A DNA stretch of 64,000 nt from Hydractinia symbiolongicarpus (GCF_029227915.1 NC_079876.1:36873828-36937827); one strand, 5' to 3'. Positions 39,677-54,153 are shown, counted from the stretch's first letter. The notes: a model not told the origin generated them from the sequence alone. A program made the numbers and translations.

Positions 39677-41166
39677 ATAAATAAGTCATTTTTTACTGTG
39701 GAACCAATCCTAGCCGTTATCGCGCGCTGAAGAAACAGCGACAGTTTCAAAAACTACATTTCATTGACTTTCTAACGGTATCAATCCGCTTCAGTTACAA
39801 CGGTTGCGTCACATATTCGTACCAACTTGTATTTAGCGATATTTTTCTCCTATTATTAGGTTGCATCGCTTTTAACAGTAAAACGATTGACTGTGGGACT
39901 TAATTGAACTGATTATGGACTGTGACCTTAAAAATGTTAAAGTGAGACAAGTGGACTCCAAGAAATAACATTCTTTGTAATTTGACATGATTGCCGGAAC
40001 TCAGCGATTACACTGGGCGCTGTGGTAACGCTTCATTTAAGAATGTAAATAAATAAGTCATTCTTTACTGTGGGACCAATCCTAGCCGTTATCGCGCACT
40101 GAAGAAATAGCGACAATTTCAAAAACTACATTTCATTGTCTTTCTAACAGTATCAATCCGTTTGAGTTACAACGGTTGAGTCACATATTCGTACCAACAT
40201 GCATTTCGTCCTATTTTTCCGGTATTACTAGGTTGTATGGCTTTTAACAGTGAAACGATTAACTGTGGGACTTAATTGAACTGATTATTGACTGTGACCT
40301 TAAAAATGTTATAAGTGAGACAAGTGAACTCCAAGAAATAATATTCTTTTTAATTTGACATGATTGCCGGAACTCAGCGATTACACAGGGCGCGGTGGTA
40401 GCGCTTCAATTAAAAATTAGGATAAATAAGTCATTTTTTACTGTGGAACCAATCCTAGCCGTTATCGCGCGCTGAAGAAACAGCGACAGTTTCAAAAACT
40501 ACATTTCATTGACTTTCTAACGGTATCAATCCGCTTCAGTTACAACGGTTGCGTCACATATTCGTACCAACTTGTATTTAGCGATATTTTTCTCCTATTA
40601 TTAGGTTGCATCGCTTTTAACAGTGAAACGATTGACTGTGGGACTTAATTGAACTGATTATGGACTGTGACCTTAAAAATGTTAAAGTGAGACAAGTGGA
40701 CTCCAAGAAATAACATTCTTTGTAATTTGACATGATTGCCGGAACTCAGCGATTACACTGGGCGCTGTGGTAACGCTTCATTTAAGAATGTAAATAAATA
40801 AGTCATTCTTTACTGTGGGACCAATCCTAGCCGTTATCGCGCACTGAAGAAATAGCGACAATTTCAAAAACTACATTTCATTGTCTTTCTAACAGTATCA
40901 ATCCGTTTGAGTTACAACGGTTGAGTCACATATTCGTACCAACATGCATTTCGTCCTATTTTTCCGGTATTACTAGGTTGTATGGCTTTTAACAGTGAAA
41001 CGATTAACTGTGGGACTTAATCGAACTGATTATTGACTGTGACCTTTATAATGTTATAAGTGAGACAAGTGGACTCCAAGAAATAATATTCTTTTTAATT
41101 TGACATGATTGCCGGAACTCAGCGATTACACAGGGCGCGGTGGTAGCGCTTCAATTAAAAATTAGG
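39677..41166. repeat. Tandem pair of 745-bp dimers
   Basis: Bases 39677-40421 recur at 40422-41166 at an offset of 745 (GAAACAGCG landmark at 39731 and 40476). Each dimer has one CTTGTATTTAGCG monomer followed by one GCATTTCGTCC monomer. Related dimers stand alone near 36024 and 42707. One visible difference is AACAGTAAAACG in the first copy against AACAGTGAAACG in the second. Confidence 0.87.
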
Positions 41167-44100
41167 ATAAAAAGTCCTTTTTTACTGTGGGACAAATCCT
41201 AGCCGAAATCGCGCGCTGAAAAAATAACGACAGTTTCAAAAACTACATTTCAATGACATTCTAACGGTATCAATCCGCTTTAGTTACAGCGGTTGAATCA
41301 CATATTCGTAGCAACATGTATTTCGTGATATTTTTCCGGTATTACTAGGTTGTATGGCTTTTAACAGGGAAAGGATTGACTGTGGGACTTATTTGAACTG
41401 ACTAGGGACTGTGACCTTATGAATGTTAAAGTGAGACAATTGGACTCCAAGAAATAACATTCTTCCTAATTTGACATGATTGCCGAAACTCAGCGATTAC
41501 ACTGGGTGCTGTGTTAGCGCTTCAATTAAAAATTAAGATAAAAAAGTCATTTTTTACTGCGGGACTATTCATAGCCGTTATCGCGCGCTGAAAAATAGAG
41601 ACAACTTCAAAAACTACATTTCATTTACTTTCTAACGGTATCAATCTGCTTCAGTTACAACGGTTGCGTCCCATATTCGCACCAACATGTATTTTGCGAT
41701 GTTTTTCTCACATTACTAGGTTGCATCGCTTTTAACAGTGAAACGATTGACTGTGGGACTAAATTGAACTGACTTTGGACTGTGACCTTATAAATGTTAT
41801 AAGTGAGACAAGTGGTCTCCAAGAAATAACATTCTTTTTAATTTGACATGATTGCCGGAACTCAGCGATTTCACTGGGCGCTGTGGTAGCGCTTCATTTA
41901 AGAATTTAGATAAATAAGTCATTCTTTACTGTGGGACCAATCCTATCCGTTATCGCGCGCTGAAGAAATAGCGACTGTTTCAAAAACTACATTTCATTGA
42001 TTTTCTAACAGTATCAATCCGTTTGAGTTACAACGGTTGAGTCATATATTCGTACCAACATTTATTTCGTGATATTTTTCCGGTATTACTAGGTTGTATG
42101 GCTTTTAACAGTGAAACGATTGACTATGGGACTTAATTGAATTGATTATGGACTGTGACCTTGAAAATTGGAAAGTGAGACAATTGGACTCCAAGAAATA
42201 ACATTCTTCTTAATTTGACATGATTGCCGAAACTCACCGATTACACTGGGCGCTGTGGTAGTGCTTCATTTAAGAATTTAGATAAATAAGTCATTTTTTA
42301 CTGTGGAACCAATCCTAGCCGTTATCGCGCGCTGAAGAAATAGCTACAGTTTCAAAAACTACATTTCATTGACTTTTTAACGGTAACAGTCCGTCTGAGT
42401 TACAACCGTTGGGTCACATATTTGTACCAATATTTATTTAGCGATATTTTTCCGGTATTACTAGGTTGCATCGCTTTTAACAGTGAAACGATTGACTGTG
42501 GGACTTAATTGAACTGATTATGGACTGTGACCTTAAAAATGTTAAAGTGAGACAATTGGACTCCAAGATATAACATTCTTCTTAATTTGACGTGATCGTC
42601 GGAACTCAGCGATTACACTGGGCGCTGTGGTAAGGCTTCATTTAAAAATTTAGATAAATAATTCATTTTTTCTGTGGGACCAATCCTAGCCGTTATCGCG
42701 CGCTGAAGAAACAGCGACAGTTTCAAAAACTACATTTCATTGACTTTCTAACGGTATCAATCCGCTTCAGTTACAACGGTTGCGTCACATATTCGTACCA
42801 ACTTGTATTTAGCGATATTTTTCTCCTATTATTAGGTTGCATCGCTTTTAACAGTGAAACGATTGACTGTGGGACTTAATTGAACTGATTATGGACTGTG
42901 ACCTTAAAAATGTAAAGTGAGACAATTGGACTCCAAGAAATAACATTCTTTGTAATTTGACATGATTGCCGGAACTCAGCGATTACACTGGGCGCTGTGG
43001 TAACGCTTCATTTAAGAATGTAAATAAATAAGTCATTCTTTACTGTGGGACCAATCCTAGCCGTTATCGCGCACTGAAGAAATAGCGACTGTTTCAAAAA
43101 CTACATTTCATTGTCTTTCTAACAGTATCAATCCGTTTGAGTTACAACGGTTGAGTCACATATTCGTACCAACATGCATTTCGTCCTATTTTTCCGGTAT
43201 TACTAGGTTGTATGGCTTTTAACAGTGAAACGATTAACTGTGGGACTTAATTGAACTGATTATTGACTGTGACCTTAAAAATGTTATAAGTGAGACAAGT
43301 GGACTCCAAGAAATAATATTCTTTTTAATTTGACATGATTGCCGGAACTCAGCGATTACACAGGGCGCGGTGGTAGTGCTTCAATTAAAAATTAGGATAA
43401 AAAGTCCTTTTTTACTGTGGGACAAATCCTAGCCGAAATCGCGCGCTGAAGAAATAACGACAGTTTCAAAAACTACATTTCAATGACATTCTAACGGTAT
43501 CAATCCGCTTCAGTTACAGCAGTTGAGTTACATATTCGTAGCAACATGTGATTCGTGATATTTTTCCGGTATTACTAGGTTGTATGGCTTTTAACATTGA
43601 AACGATTGACTGTGGGACTTAATTGAACTGACTATAGACTGTGACCTTATGAATGTTAAAGTGAGACAATTGGACTCCAAGAAATAACATTCTTCCTAAT
43701 TTGACATGGTTGCCGAAACTTAGCGATTACACTGGGTGCTGTGTTAGCGCTTCAATTAAAAATTAAGATAAAAAAGTCATTTTTTACTGCGGGACTATTC
43801 ATAGCCGTTATCGCGCGCTGAAAAAATAGAGACAGCTTCAAAAACTACTTTTCATTTACTTTCTAACGGTATCAATCCGCTTCAGTTACAACGGTTGCGT
43901 CACATATTCGTACCAACTTGTATTTAGCGATATTTTTCTCCTATTATTAGGTTGCATCGCTTTTAACAGTGAAACGATTAACTGTGGGACTTAATTGAAC
44001 TGACTATGGACTGTGACCTTATGAATGTTAAAGTGAGACAATTGGACCCCAAGAAATAACATTCTTCTTAATTTGACATGATTACCGAAAGTCAGCGATT

Positions 44101-45089
44101 ACACTGGGCGCGGTGGTAACGCTTCAATTAAAAATTAGGATAAAAAGTCATTTTTTACTGTGGGACCAATCCTAGCCGTTAGCGCGCGCTGAAGAAATAG
44201 CGACAGTTTCATTTCATTGACTTTCTAACATTATTAATCTGTTTCAATTACAACAGTTGAGTCACATATTCGTACCAACATGTTTTTCGTGATATTTTTC
44301 CGGTATTACTAGGTTCTATGGCTTTCAACAGTGAAAAGATTGACTGTGGGACTTAATTGAACTGATTATGGACTGTGACCTTATAAATGTTAAAGTGAGA
44401 AAATAGGACTCCAAGAAATAACACTCTTCCTAATTTGACATGTTTGCCGAAACTCAGCAATTACACTGGGCGCTGTGGTAGCGCTTCAATTAAAAAATAA
44501 GATAAAAAAGTCATTTTTTGCTGTGGCACCAATCCTAGCCGTTAGCGCGCGCAGAATTAATAGATATAGTTTCAAATACTACATTTCACTGATTTTCTAA
44601 CGGTGTCAGTCCGTTTGAGTTTCAACGGTTGGGTCACATATTCGACCAACATGTATTTAGCGATATTTATCTGATATTACTAGGTTGCATCGCTTTTAAC
44701 AGTGAAACAATTGACTGTCGGGCTAAATTGAACTGATTTTGGACTGTGACCTTATAAGTGTTATAAGTGAGGCAAGTGGACTCTGAGAAATAACATTCTT
44801 CTTAATTTGATATGATTGCCGGAACTCAGCGATTACACTGGGCGCTGTGGTAGCGCTTCATTTAAAAATTTAGATAAATAAGTCATTTTTTACTGTGGAA
44901 CCAATCCTAGCCGTTATCGCGCGCTGAAGAAATAGCGACAGTTTCAAAAACAACATTTCATTGACTTTCTAACAGTATCAATCCGTTTGAGTTACAACGG
45001 TTGAGTCACATATTCGTACCAACTTGTATTTAGCGATATTTTTCTCCTATTATTATGTTGCATCGCTTTTAACAGTGAAACGATTGACG

Positions 45090-48000
45090 GTGGGACTTAA
45101 TTGAACTGATTTTAGACTTTGACCTTATAAATGTGATAATTAGGACAATTGGACACCAAGAAATAACATCTTTCCTAATTTGACATGATTACTGGAACTC
45201 AGCGATTATACTGTGGTAGCGCTTTATTTAAAAATGTAGATAAATAACTCATTTTTTACTGTGGGACCAATCCTAGCCGCTAGCTCGCGCTGAAGAAATA
45301 GAGACAGTTCAAAAACTAAATTTCATTGACTTTCTAACGGTATCAGTCCATTTGAGTTACAACGGTTACGTCACATATTCGTACCAACATGCATTTAGCA
45401 ATATGTTTGTGATATTACTAGCTTGAATCGCTTTTAACAGTGAAACGATTGACTGTAGGACTTAATTGAACTGATTTTAGACATTGAACTTATAAATGTG
45501 ACAAATGAGACAACTGGCCTACAAGAAATAGCATTCTTCTAAATTATAAATGATTGCTGGAACTCAGAGATTACACTGTGGTACCGCTTTATTTAAAAAT
45601 GTAGATAAATAAGTTACTTTTTACTGTTGGACGAATCCTAGCCGTTAGCCCGCGCTGAAGAAATACAGACATCTTCAAACACTACATTTCATTGACTTTC
45701 TAGCGGTATCAGTCCGTGTGAGTTACAACGATTGCGTCACATGTTGGTACCAACATGTAATTAGCGATATTTTTTAAACATTACTACGTTGCATCGCTTT
45801 TAACAGTGAAACGATTGACTGCGGGACTTCATTGAACTGATTTTAGACTTTGAACTTATAAATGTGATAAATGAGGCAATTGGACTCCAAGAAATAGCAT
45901 TCTTCTTAATTTGACATGATTGCTGGAACTCAGCGATTACACTGTGGTAGCGCTTTATTTAAAAATGTAGATAAATAAGTCATTTTTTACTGTGGGACCA
46001 ATCCTAGCCGTTAGCTCGCGCTGAGGAAATAGAGACAGGTCAAAAACTACATTTCATAGACTTTCTAACGGTATCAGTCCATTTGAGTTACAACGGTTAC
46101 GTCACATAATCGTACCAACATGCATTTAGCGATATGTTTGTGATATTACTAGGTTGCATCGCTTTTAACAGGGAAACGATTGACTGTAGGACTTAATTGA
46201 ACTGATTTTAGACTTTGAACTTATAAATGTGACAAATGAGACAACTGGCCTCCAAGAAATCGCATTCTTCTAAATTATAAATGATTGCTGGAACTCAGAG
46301 ATTACACTGTGGTACCGCTTTATTTAAAAATGTAGATAAAAAAGTCACTTTTGCTGTTGGACCAATCCTAGACGTTAGCTCGCGCTGAAGAATTAGAGGC
46401 AGTTTCAAAAGCTACATTTCATTGACTTTCTAACGGTATCAGTTTGTTTGAGTTACAACAATTGCGGAACATATTGGTACCAACATGGATTTAGCGATAT
46501 TTTTCGAACATTACTACGTTGCATCGCTTTCAACAGTGAAACGATTGACGGTGGGACTTCATTAAACTGATTTTAGACTTTGACCTTATCAATGTGATAA
46601 ATAAGACAATTGGAAACCAAGAAATAACATTCTTCTTAATTTGACATGATTGCTGGAACTCAGCGATTACACTGGGCACTGTGGTAGCGCTTTATTTAAA
46701 ACTGTAGATAAATAAGTTATTCTTTACTGTGGGACCCATCCTAGCCGTTGGCGCGCGCTGAAGAAATAGAGACAGTTTCAAAAACTACATTTCAATGACT
46801 TTCTAACGGTATCAGTCCATTTGAGTTACAACGGTTACGTCACAAATTCGTACCAACATGTATTTAGCGATATGTTTGTGATATTTCTAGGTTCCATCGC
46901 TTTTAACAGTGAAACGATTGACTGTGGGACTTAATTGAACTGATTTTAGACTTTGAACTTATAAATGTGACAAATGAGATAATTGGCCTCCAAGAAATAG
47001 CATTCTTCTAAATTATAAATTATTGCTGGAACTCAGAGATTACATTGTGGTAGCGCTTTATTTAAAAATGTAGATAAATAAGTCACCTTTCACTGTTGGA
47101 CCAATCCTAGACGTTAGCTCACGCTTAAGAATTAGAGACAGTTTCAAAATCTACATTTCATTGACTTTCTAACGGTATCAGTTTGTTTGAGTTACAACGA
47201 TTTCGGAACATATTGGTACCAACATGGATTTAGCGATATTTTTCTAATATGACTACGTTGCATCGCTTTTAACAGTGAAACGATTGACGGTGGGACTTAA
47301 TTGAACTGATTTTAGACTTTGACCTTATAAATGTGACAAATGAGATAATTGGCCTACAAGAAATAGCATTCTTCTAAATTATAAATGATTGCTGGAACTC
47401 AGAGATTACACTGTGGTACCGCTTTATTTAAAAATGTAGATAAAAAAGTCACTTTTGCTGTTGGACCAATCCTAGACGTTAGCTCGCGCTGAAGAATTAG
47501 AGGCAGTTTCAAAAGCTACATTTCATTGACTTTCTAACGGTATCAGTTTGTTTGCGTTACAACAATTGCGGAACATATTGGTACCAACATGGATTTAGCG
47601 ATATTTTTCGAACATTACTACGTTGCATCGCTTTCAACAGTGAAACGATTGACGGTGGGACTTCATTAAACTGATTTTAGACTTTGACCTTATCAATGTG
47701 ATAAATAAGACAATTGGAAACCAAGAAATAACATTCTTCTTAATTTGACATGATTGCTGGAACTCAGCAATTACACTGGGCACTGTGGTAGCGCTTTATT
47801 TAAAACTGTAGATAAATACGTTATTTTTTACTGTGGGACCCATCCTAGCCGTTGGCGCGCGCTGAAGAAATAGAGACAGTTTCAAAAACTACATTTCAAT
47901 GACTTTCTAACGGTATCAGTCCATTTGAGTTACAACGGTTACGTCACATATTCGTACCAACATGTATTTAGCGATATGTTTGTGATATTTCTAGGTTCCA

Positions 48001-48238
48001 TCGCTTTTAACAGTGAAACGATTGACTGTGGGACTTAATTGAACTGATTTTAGACTTTGAACTTATAAATGTGACAAATGAGATAATTGGCCTCCAAGAA
48101 ATAGCATTCTTCTAAATTATAAATGATTGCTGGAACTCAGAGATTACATTGTGGTAGCGCTTTATTTAAAAATGTAGATAAATAAGTCACCTTTCACTGT
48201 TGGACCAATCCTAGACGTTAGCTCACGCTTAAGAATTA
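45090..48238. repeat. Diverged satellite subfamily island
   Basis: About 8-9 monomers of clearly different type. Most read GATTACACTGTGGTAGCGC, lacking the GGGCGCT of other monomers. They also carry GACTTTGAACTTATAAATG, GCTTTATTTAAAAATGTAG, TAGCTCGCGCTGAAG and TATGTTTGTGATATT. A three-monomer segment repeats inside at an offset of 1104 (AATTAGAGGC at 46391 and 47495). The monomers differ more from one another than those to the right, which suggests an older, less homogenised lineage. Identical monomer text lies on both sides (44935-45088 and 48239-48392). Confidence 0.88.
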
Positions 48239-51200
48239 GCGACAGTTTCAAAAACAACATTTCATTGACTTTCTAACAGTATCAATCCGTTTGAGTTACA
48301 ACGGTTGAGTCACATATTCGTACCAACTTGTATTTAGCGATATTTTTCTCCTATTATTATGTTGCATCGCTTTTAACAGTGAAACGATTGACTGTGGGAC
48401 TAAATTGAACTGATTTTGGACTGTGACCTTATAAGTGTTATAAGTGAGGCAAGTGGACTCTGAGAAATAACATTCTTCTTAATTTGATATGATTGCCGGA
48501 ACTCAGCGATTACACTGGGCGCTGTGGTAGCGCTTCATTTAAAAATTTAGATAAATAAGTCATTTTTTACTGTGGAACCAATCCTAGCCGTTATCGCGCG
48601 CAGAATTAATAGATATAGTTTCAAATACTACATTTCACTGATTTTCTAACGGTGTCAGTCCGTTTGAGTTTCAACGGTTGGGTCACATATTCGACCAACA
48701 TGTATTTAGCGATATTTATCTGATATTACTAGGTTGTATCGCTTTTAACAGTGAAACAATTGACTGTCGGGCTAAATTGAACTGATTTTGGACTGTGACC
48801 TTATAAGTGTTATAGGTGAGGCAAGTGGACTCTGAGAAATAACATTCTTCTTAATTTGATATGATTGCCGGAACTCAGCGATTACACTGGGCGCTGTGGT
48901 AGCGCTTCATTTAAAAATTTAGATAAATAAGTCATTTTTTACTGTGGAACCAATCCTAGCCGTTATCGCGCGCTGAAGAAATAGCGACAGTTTCTAAAAC
49001 AACATTTCATTGACTTTCTAACAGTATCAATCCGTTTGAGTTACAACGGTTGAGTCACATATTCGTACCAACTTGTATTTAGCGATATTTTTCTCCTATT
49101 ATTATGTTGCATCGCTTTTAACAGTGAAACGATTGACTGTGGGACTAAATTGAACTGATTTTGGACTGTGACCTTATAAATGGTATAAGTGAGACAAGTG
49201 GACTCCAAGAAATAACATTCTTTGTAATTTGACATGATTGACGGAACTCAGCGATTACACTGGGCGCTGTGGTAACGCTTCATTTAAGAATGTAAATAAA
49301 TAAGTCATTCTTTACTGTGGGACCAATCCTAGCCGTTATCGCGCACTGAAGAAATAGCGACAATTTCAAAAACTACATTTCATTGTCTTTTTAACAGTAT
49401 CAATCCGTTTGAGTTACAACGGTTGAGTCACATATTCGTACCAACATGCATTTCGTCCTATTTTTCCGGTATTACTAGGTTGTATGGCTTTTAACAGTGA
49501 AACGATTAACTGTGGGACTTAATTGAACTGATTATTGACTGTGACCTTAAAAATGTTATAAGTGAGACAAGTGGACTCCAAGAAATAATATTCTTTTTAA
49601 TTTGACATGATTGCCGGTACTCAGCGATTACACAAGGCGGGGTGGTAGCGCTTCAAATTAAAATTAGGATAAAAAGTCCTTTTTTACTGTGGGACAAATC
49701 CTAGCCGAAATCGCGCGCTGAAGAAATAACGACAGTTTCAAAAACTACATTTCAATGACATTCTAACGGTATCAATCCGCTTCAGTTACAGCGGTTGAGT
49801 TACATATTCGTAGCAACATGTGTTTCGTGATATTTTTCCGGTATTACTAGGTTGTATGGCTTTTAACATTGAAACGATTGACTGTGGGACTTAATTGAAC
49901 TGACTATGGACTGTGACCTTATGAATGTTAAAGTGAGACAATTGGACCCCAAGAAATAACATTCTTCTTAATTTGACATGATTACCGAAAGTCAGCGATT
50001 ACACTGGGCGCGGTGGTAACGCTTCAATTAAAAATTAGGATAAAAAGTCATTTTTTACTGTGGGACCAATCCTAGCCGTTAGCGCGCGCTGAAGAAATAG
50101 CGACAGTTTCATTTCATTGACTTTCTAACATTATTAATCTGTTTCAATTACAACAGTTGAGTCACATATTCGTACCAACATGTTTTTCGTGATATTTTTC
50201 CGGTATTACTAGGTTCTATGGCTTTCAACAGTGAAAAGATTGACTGTGGGACTTAATTGAACTGATTATGGACTGTGACCTTATAAATGTTAAAGTGAGA
50301 AAATAGGACTCCAAGAAATAACACTCTTCCTAATTTGACATGTTTGCCGAAACTCAGCAATTACACTGGGCGCTGTGGTAGCGCTTCAATTAAAAAATAA
50401 GATAAAAAAGTCATTTTTTGCTGTGGCACCAATCCTAGCCGTTAGCGCGCGCAGAATTAATAGATATAGTTTCAAATACTACATTTCACTGATTTTCTAA
50501 CGGTGTCAGTCCGTTTGAGTTTCAACGGTTGGGTCACATATTCGACCAACATGTATTTAGCGATATTTATCTGATATTACTAGGTTGCATCGCTTTTAAC
50601 AGTGAAACAATTGACTGTCGGGCTAAATTGAACTGATTTTGGACTGTGACCTTATAAGTGTTATAAGTGAGGCAAGTGGACTCTGAGAAATAACATTCTT
50701 CTTAATTTGATATGATTGCCGGAACTCAGCGATTACACTGGGCGCTGTGGTAGCGCTTCATTTAAAAATTTAGATAAATAAGTCATTTTTTACTGTGGAA
50801 CCAATCCTAGCCGTTATCGCGCGCTGAAGAAATAGCGACAGTTTCAAAAACAACATTTCATTGACTTTCTAACAGTATCAATCCGTTTGAGTTACAACGG
50901 TTGAGTCACATATTCGTACCAACTTGTATTTAGCGATATTTTTCTCCTATTATTATGTTGCATCGCTTTTAACAGTGAAACGATTGACTGTGGGACTAAA
51001 TTGAACTGATTTTGGACTGTGACATTATAAATGGTATAAGTGAGACAAGTGGACTCCAAGAAATAACATTCTTTGTAATTTGACATGATTGCCGGAACTC
51101 AGCGATTACACTGGGCGCTGTGGTAACGCTTCATTTAAGAATGTAAATAAATAAGTCATTCTTTACTGTGGGACCAATCCTAGCCGTTATCGCGCACTGA

Positions 51201-51364
51201 AGAAATAGCGACAATTTCAAAAACTACATTTCATTGTCTTTTTAACAGTATCAATCCGTTTGAGTTACAACGGTTGAGTCACATATTCGTACCAACATGC
51301 ATTTCGTCCTATTTTTCCGGTATTACTAGGTTGTATGGCTTTTAACAGTGAAACGATTAACTGT
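48239..51364. repeat. Satellite array block right of the diverged island
   Basis: About 8.5 monomers of the CAACATTTC/CTTGTATTTAGCG, ATTCGACCAAC, GCATTTCGTCC and 9-bp-deletion lineages. The CAACATTTC monomer starts at 48243, 48988 and 50839, so runs of two and five monomers separate its copies. The stretch around 50104-50838 closely follows 44206-44938, sixteen monomers upstream, linking the arrays on the two sides of the island. No other features are seen. Confidence 0.88.
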
Positions 51365-54153
51365 GGGACTTAATTGAACTGATTATGGACTGTGACCTTA
51401 TAAATGTTAAAGTGAGAAAATAGGACTCCAAGAAATAACACTCTTCCTAATTTGACATGTTTGCCGAAACTCAGCAATTACACTGGGCGCTGTGGTAGCG
51501 CTTCAATTAAAAAATAAGATAAAAAAGTCATTTTTTGCTGTGGCACCAATCCTAGCCGTTAGCGCACGCAGAATTAATAGATATAGTTTCAAATACTACA
51601 TTTCACTGATTTTCTAACGGTGTCAGTCCGTTTGAGTTTCAACGGTTGGGTCACATATTCGACCAACATGTATTTAGCGATATTTATCTGATATTACTAG
51701 GTTGCATCGTTTTTAACAGTGAAACAATTGACTGTCGGGCTAAATTGAACTGATTTTGGACTGTGACCTTATAAGTGTTATAAGTGAGGCAAGTGGACTC
51801 TGAGAAATAACATTCTTCTTAATTTGATATGATTGCCGGAACTCAGCGATTACACTGGGCGCTGTGGTAGCGCTTCATTTAAAAATTTAGATAAATAAGT
51901 CATTTTTTACTGTGGAACCAATCCTAGCCGTTATCGCGCGCTGAAAAAATAGAGACAGCTTCAAAAACTACTTTTCATTTACTTTCTAACGGTATCAATC
52001 CGCTTCAGTTACAACGGTTGCGTCACATATTCGTACCAACTTGTATTTAGCGATATTTTTCTCCTATTATTAGGTTGCATCGCTTTTAACAGTGAAACGA
52101 TTAACTGTGGGACTTAATTGAACTGACTATGGACTGTGACCTTATGAATGTTAAAGTGAGACAATTGGACCCCAAGAAATAACATTCTTCTTAATTTGAC
52201 ATGATTACCGAAAGTCAGCGATTACACTGGGCGCGGTGGTAACGCTTCAATTAAAAATTAGGATAAAAAGTCATTTTTTACTGTGGGACCAATCCTAGCC
52301 GTTAGCGCGCGCTGAAGAAATAGCGACAGTTTCATTTCATTGACTTTCTAACATTATTAATCTGTTTCAATTACAACAGTTGAGTCACATATTCGTACCA
52401 ACATGTTTTTCGTGATATTTTTCCGGTATTACTAGGTTCTATGGCTTTCAACAGTGAAAAGATTGACTATGGGACTTAATTGAACTGATTATGGACTGTG
52501 ACCTTATAAATGTTAAAGTGAGAAAATAGGACTCCAAGAAATAACACTCTTCCTAATTTGACATGTTTGCCGAAACTCAGCAATTACACTGGGCGCTGTG
52601 GTAGCGCTTCAATTAAAAAATAAGATAAAAAAGTCATTTTTTGCTGTGGCACCAATCCTAGCCGTTAGCGCACGCAGAATTAATAGATATAGTTTCAAAT
52701 ACTACATTTCACTGATTTTCTAACGGTGTCAGTCCGTTTGAGTTTCAACGGTTGGGTCACATATTCGACCAACATGTATTTAGCGATATTTATCTGATAT
52801 TACTAGGTTGCATCGCTTTTAACAGTGAAACAATTGACTGTCGGGCTAAATTGAACTGATTTTGGACTGTGACCTTATAAGTGTTATAAGTGAGGCAAGT
52901 GGACTCTGAGAAATAACATTCTTCTTAATTTGATATGATTGCCGGAACTCAGCGATTACACTGGGCGCTGTGGTAGCGCTTCATTTAAAAATTTAGATAA
53001 ATAAGTCATTTTTTACTGTGGAACCAATCCTAGCCGTTATCGCGCGCTGAAAAAATAGAGACAGCTTCAAAAACTACTTTTCATTTACTTTCTAACGGTA
53101 TCAATCCGCTTCAGTTACAACGGTTGCGTCACATATTCGTACCAACTTGTATTTAGCGATATTTTTCTCCTATTATTAGGTTGCATCGCTTTTAACAGTG
53201 AAACGATTAACTGTGGGACTTAATTGAACTGACTATGGACTGTGACCTTATGAATGTTAAAGTGAGACAATTGGACCCCAAGAAATAACATTCTTCTTAA
53301 TTTGACATGATTACCGAAAGTCAGCGATTACACTGGGCGCGGTGGTAACGCTTCAATTAAAAATTAGGATAAAAAGTCATTTTTTACTGTGGGACCAATC
53401 CTAGCCGTTAGCGCGCGCTGAAGAAATAGCGACAGTTTCATTTCATTGACTTTCTAACATTATTAATCTGTTTCAATTACAACAGTTGAGTCACATATTC
53501 GTACCAACATGTTTTTCGTGATATTTTTCCGGTATTACTAGGTTCTATGGCTTTCAACAGTGAAAAGATTGACTATGGGACTTAATTGAACTGATTATGG
53601 ACTGTGACCTTATAAATGTTAAAGTGAGAAAATAGGACTCCAAGAAATAACACTCTTCCTAATTTGACATGTTTGCCGAAACTCAGCAATTACACTGGGC
53701 GCTGTGGTAGCGCTTCAATTAAAAAATAAGATAAAAAAGTCATTTTTTGCTGTGGCACCAATCCTAGCCGTTAGCGCACGCAGAATTAATAGATATAGTT
53801 TCAAATACTACATTTCACTGATTTTCTAACGGTGTCAGTCCGTTTGAGTTTCAACGGTTGGGTCACATATTCGACCAACATGTATTTAGCGATATTTATC
53901 TGATATTACTAGGTTGCATCGCTTTTAACAGTGAAACAATTGACTGTCGGGCTAAATTGAACTGATTTTGGACTGTGACCTTATAAGTGTTATAAGTGAG
54001 GCAAGTGGACTCTGAGAAATAACATTCTTCTTAATTTGATATGATTGCCGGAACTCAGCGATTACACTGGGCGCTGTGGTAGCGCTTCATTTAAAAATTT
54101 AGATAAATAAGTCATTTTTTACTGTGGAACCAATCCTAGCCGTTATCGCGCGC
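51365..54153. repeat. Triplicated 1106-bp three-monomer HOR
   Basis: Units are 51365-52470, 52471-53576 and a partial third at 53577-54153. The private variant GCGCACGCAG occurs at 51562, 52668 and 53774, exactly 1106 apart; related monomers elsewhere read GCGCGCAG. The second and third units also share GACTATGGG at their left boundary. The third unit breaks off where the CAACATTTC monomer of the next HOR begins. Confidence 0.88.

Larger units (their letters stand above)
29731..45089. repeat. Satellite mosaic block with several marked subfamilies
   Basis: About 41 monomers. Two deletion-marked lineages recur. One has TTTCATTTCATTGAC (9 bp lost, near 29734, 34192, 37902 and 44206) followed by CATTATTAATC. 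The other reads ATTCGACCAAC in place of ATTCGTACCAAC, with TATTTATCTGATATTAC and ACTGTCGGG. Others carry CGTCCTATTTTTCCGG with TTGAGTCAC, or CTTGTATTTAGCG with CTCCTATTATTAGG. These lineages are shuffled in runs of two to ten monomers, described separately. No gene, RNA or foreign DNA is seen. Confidence 0.9.
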
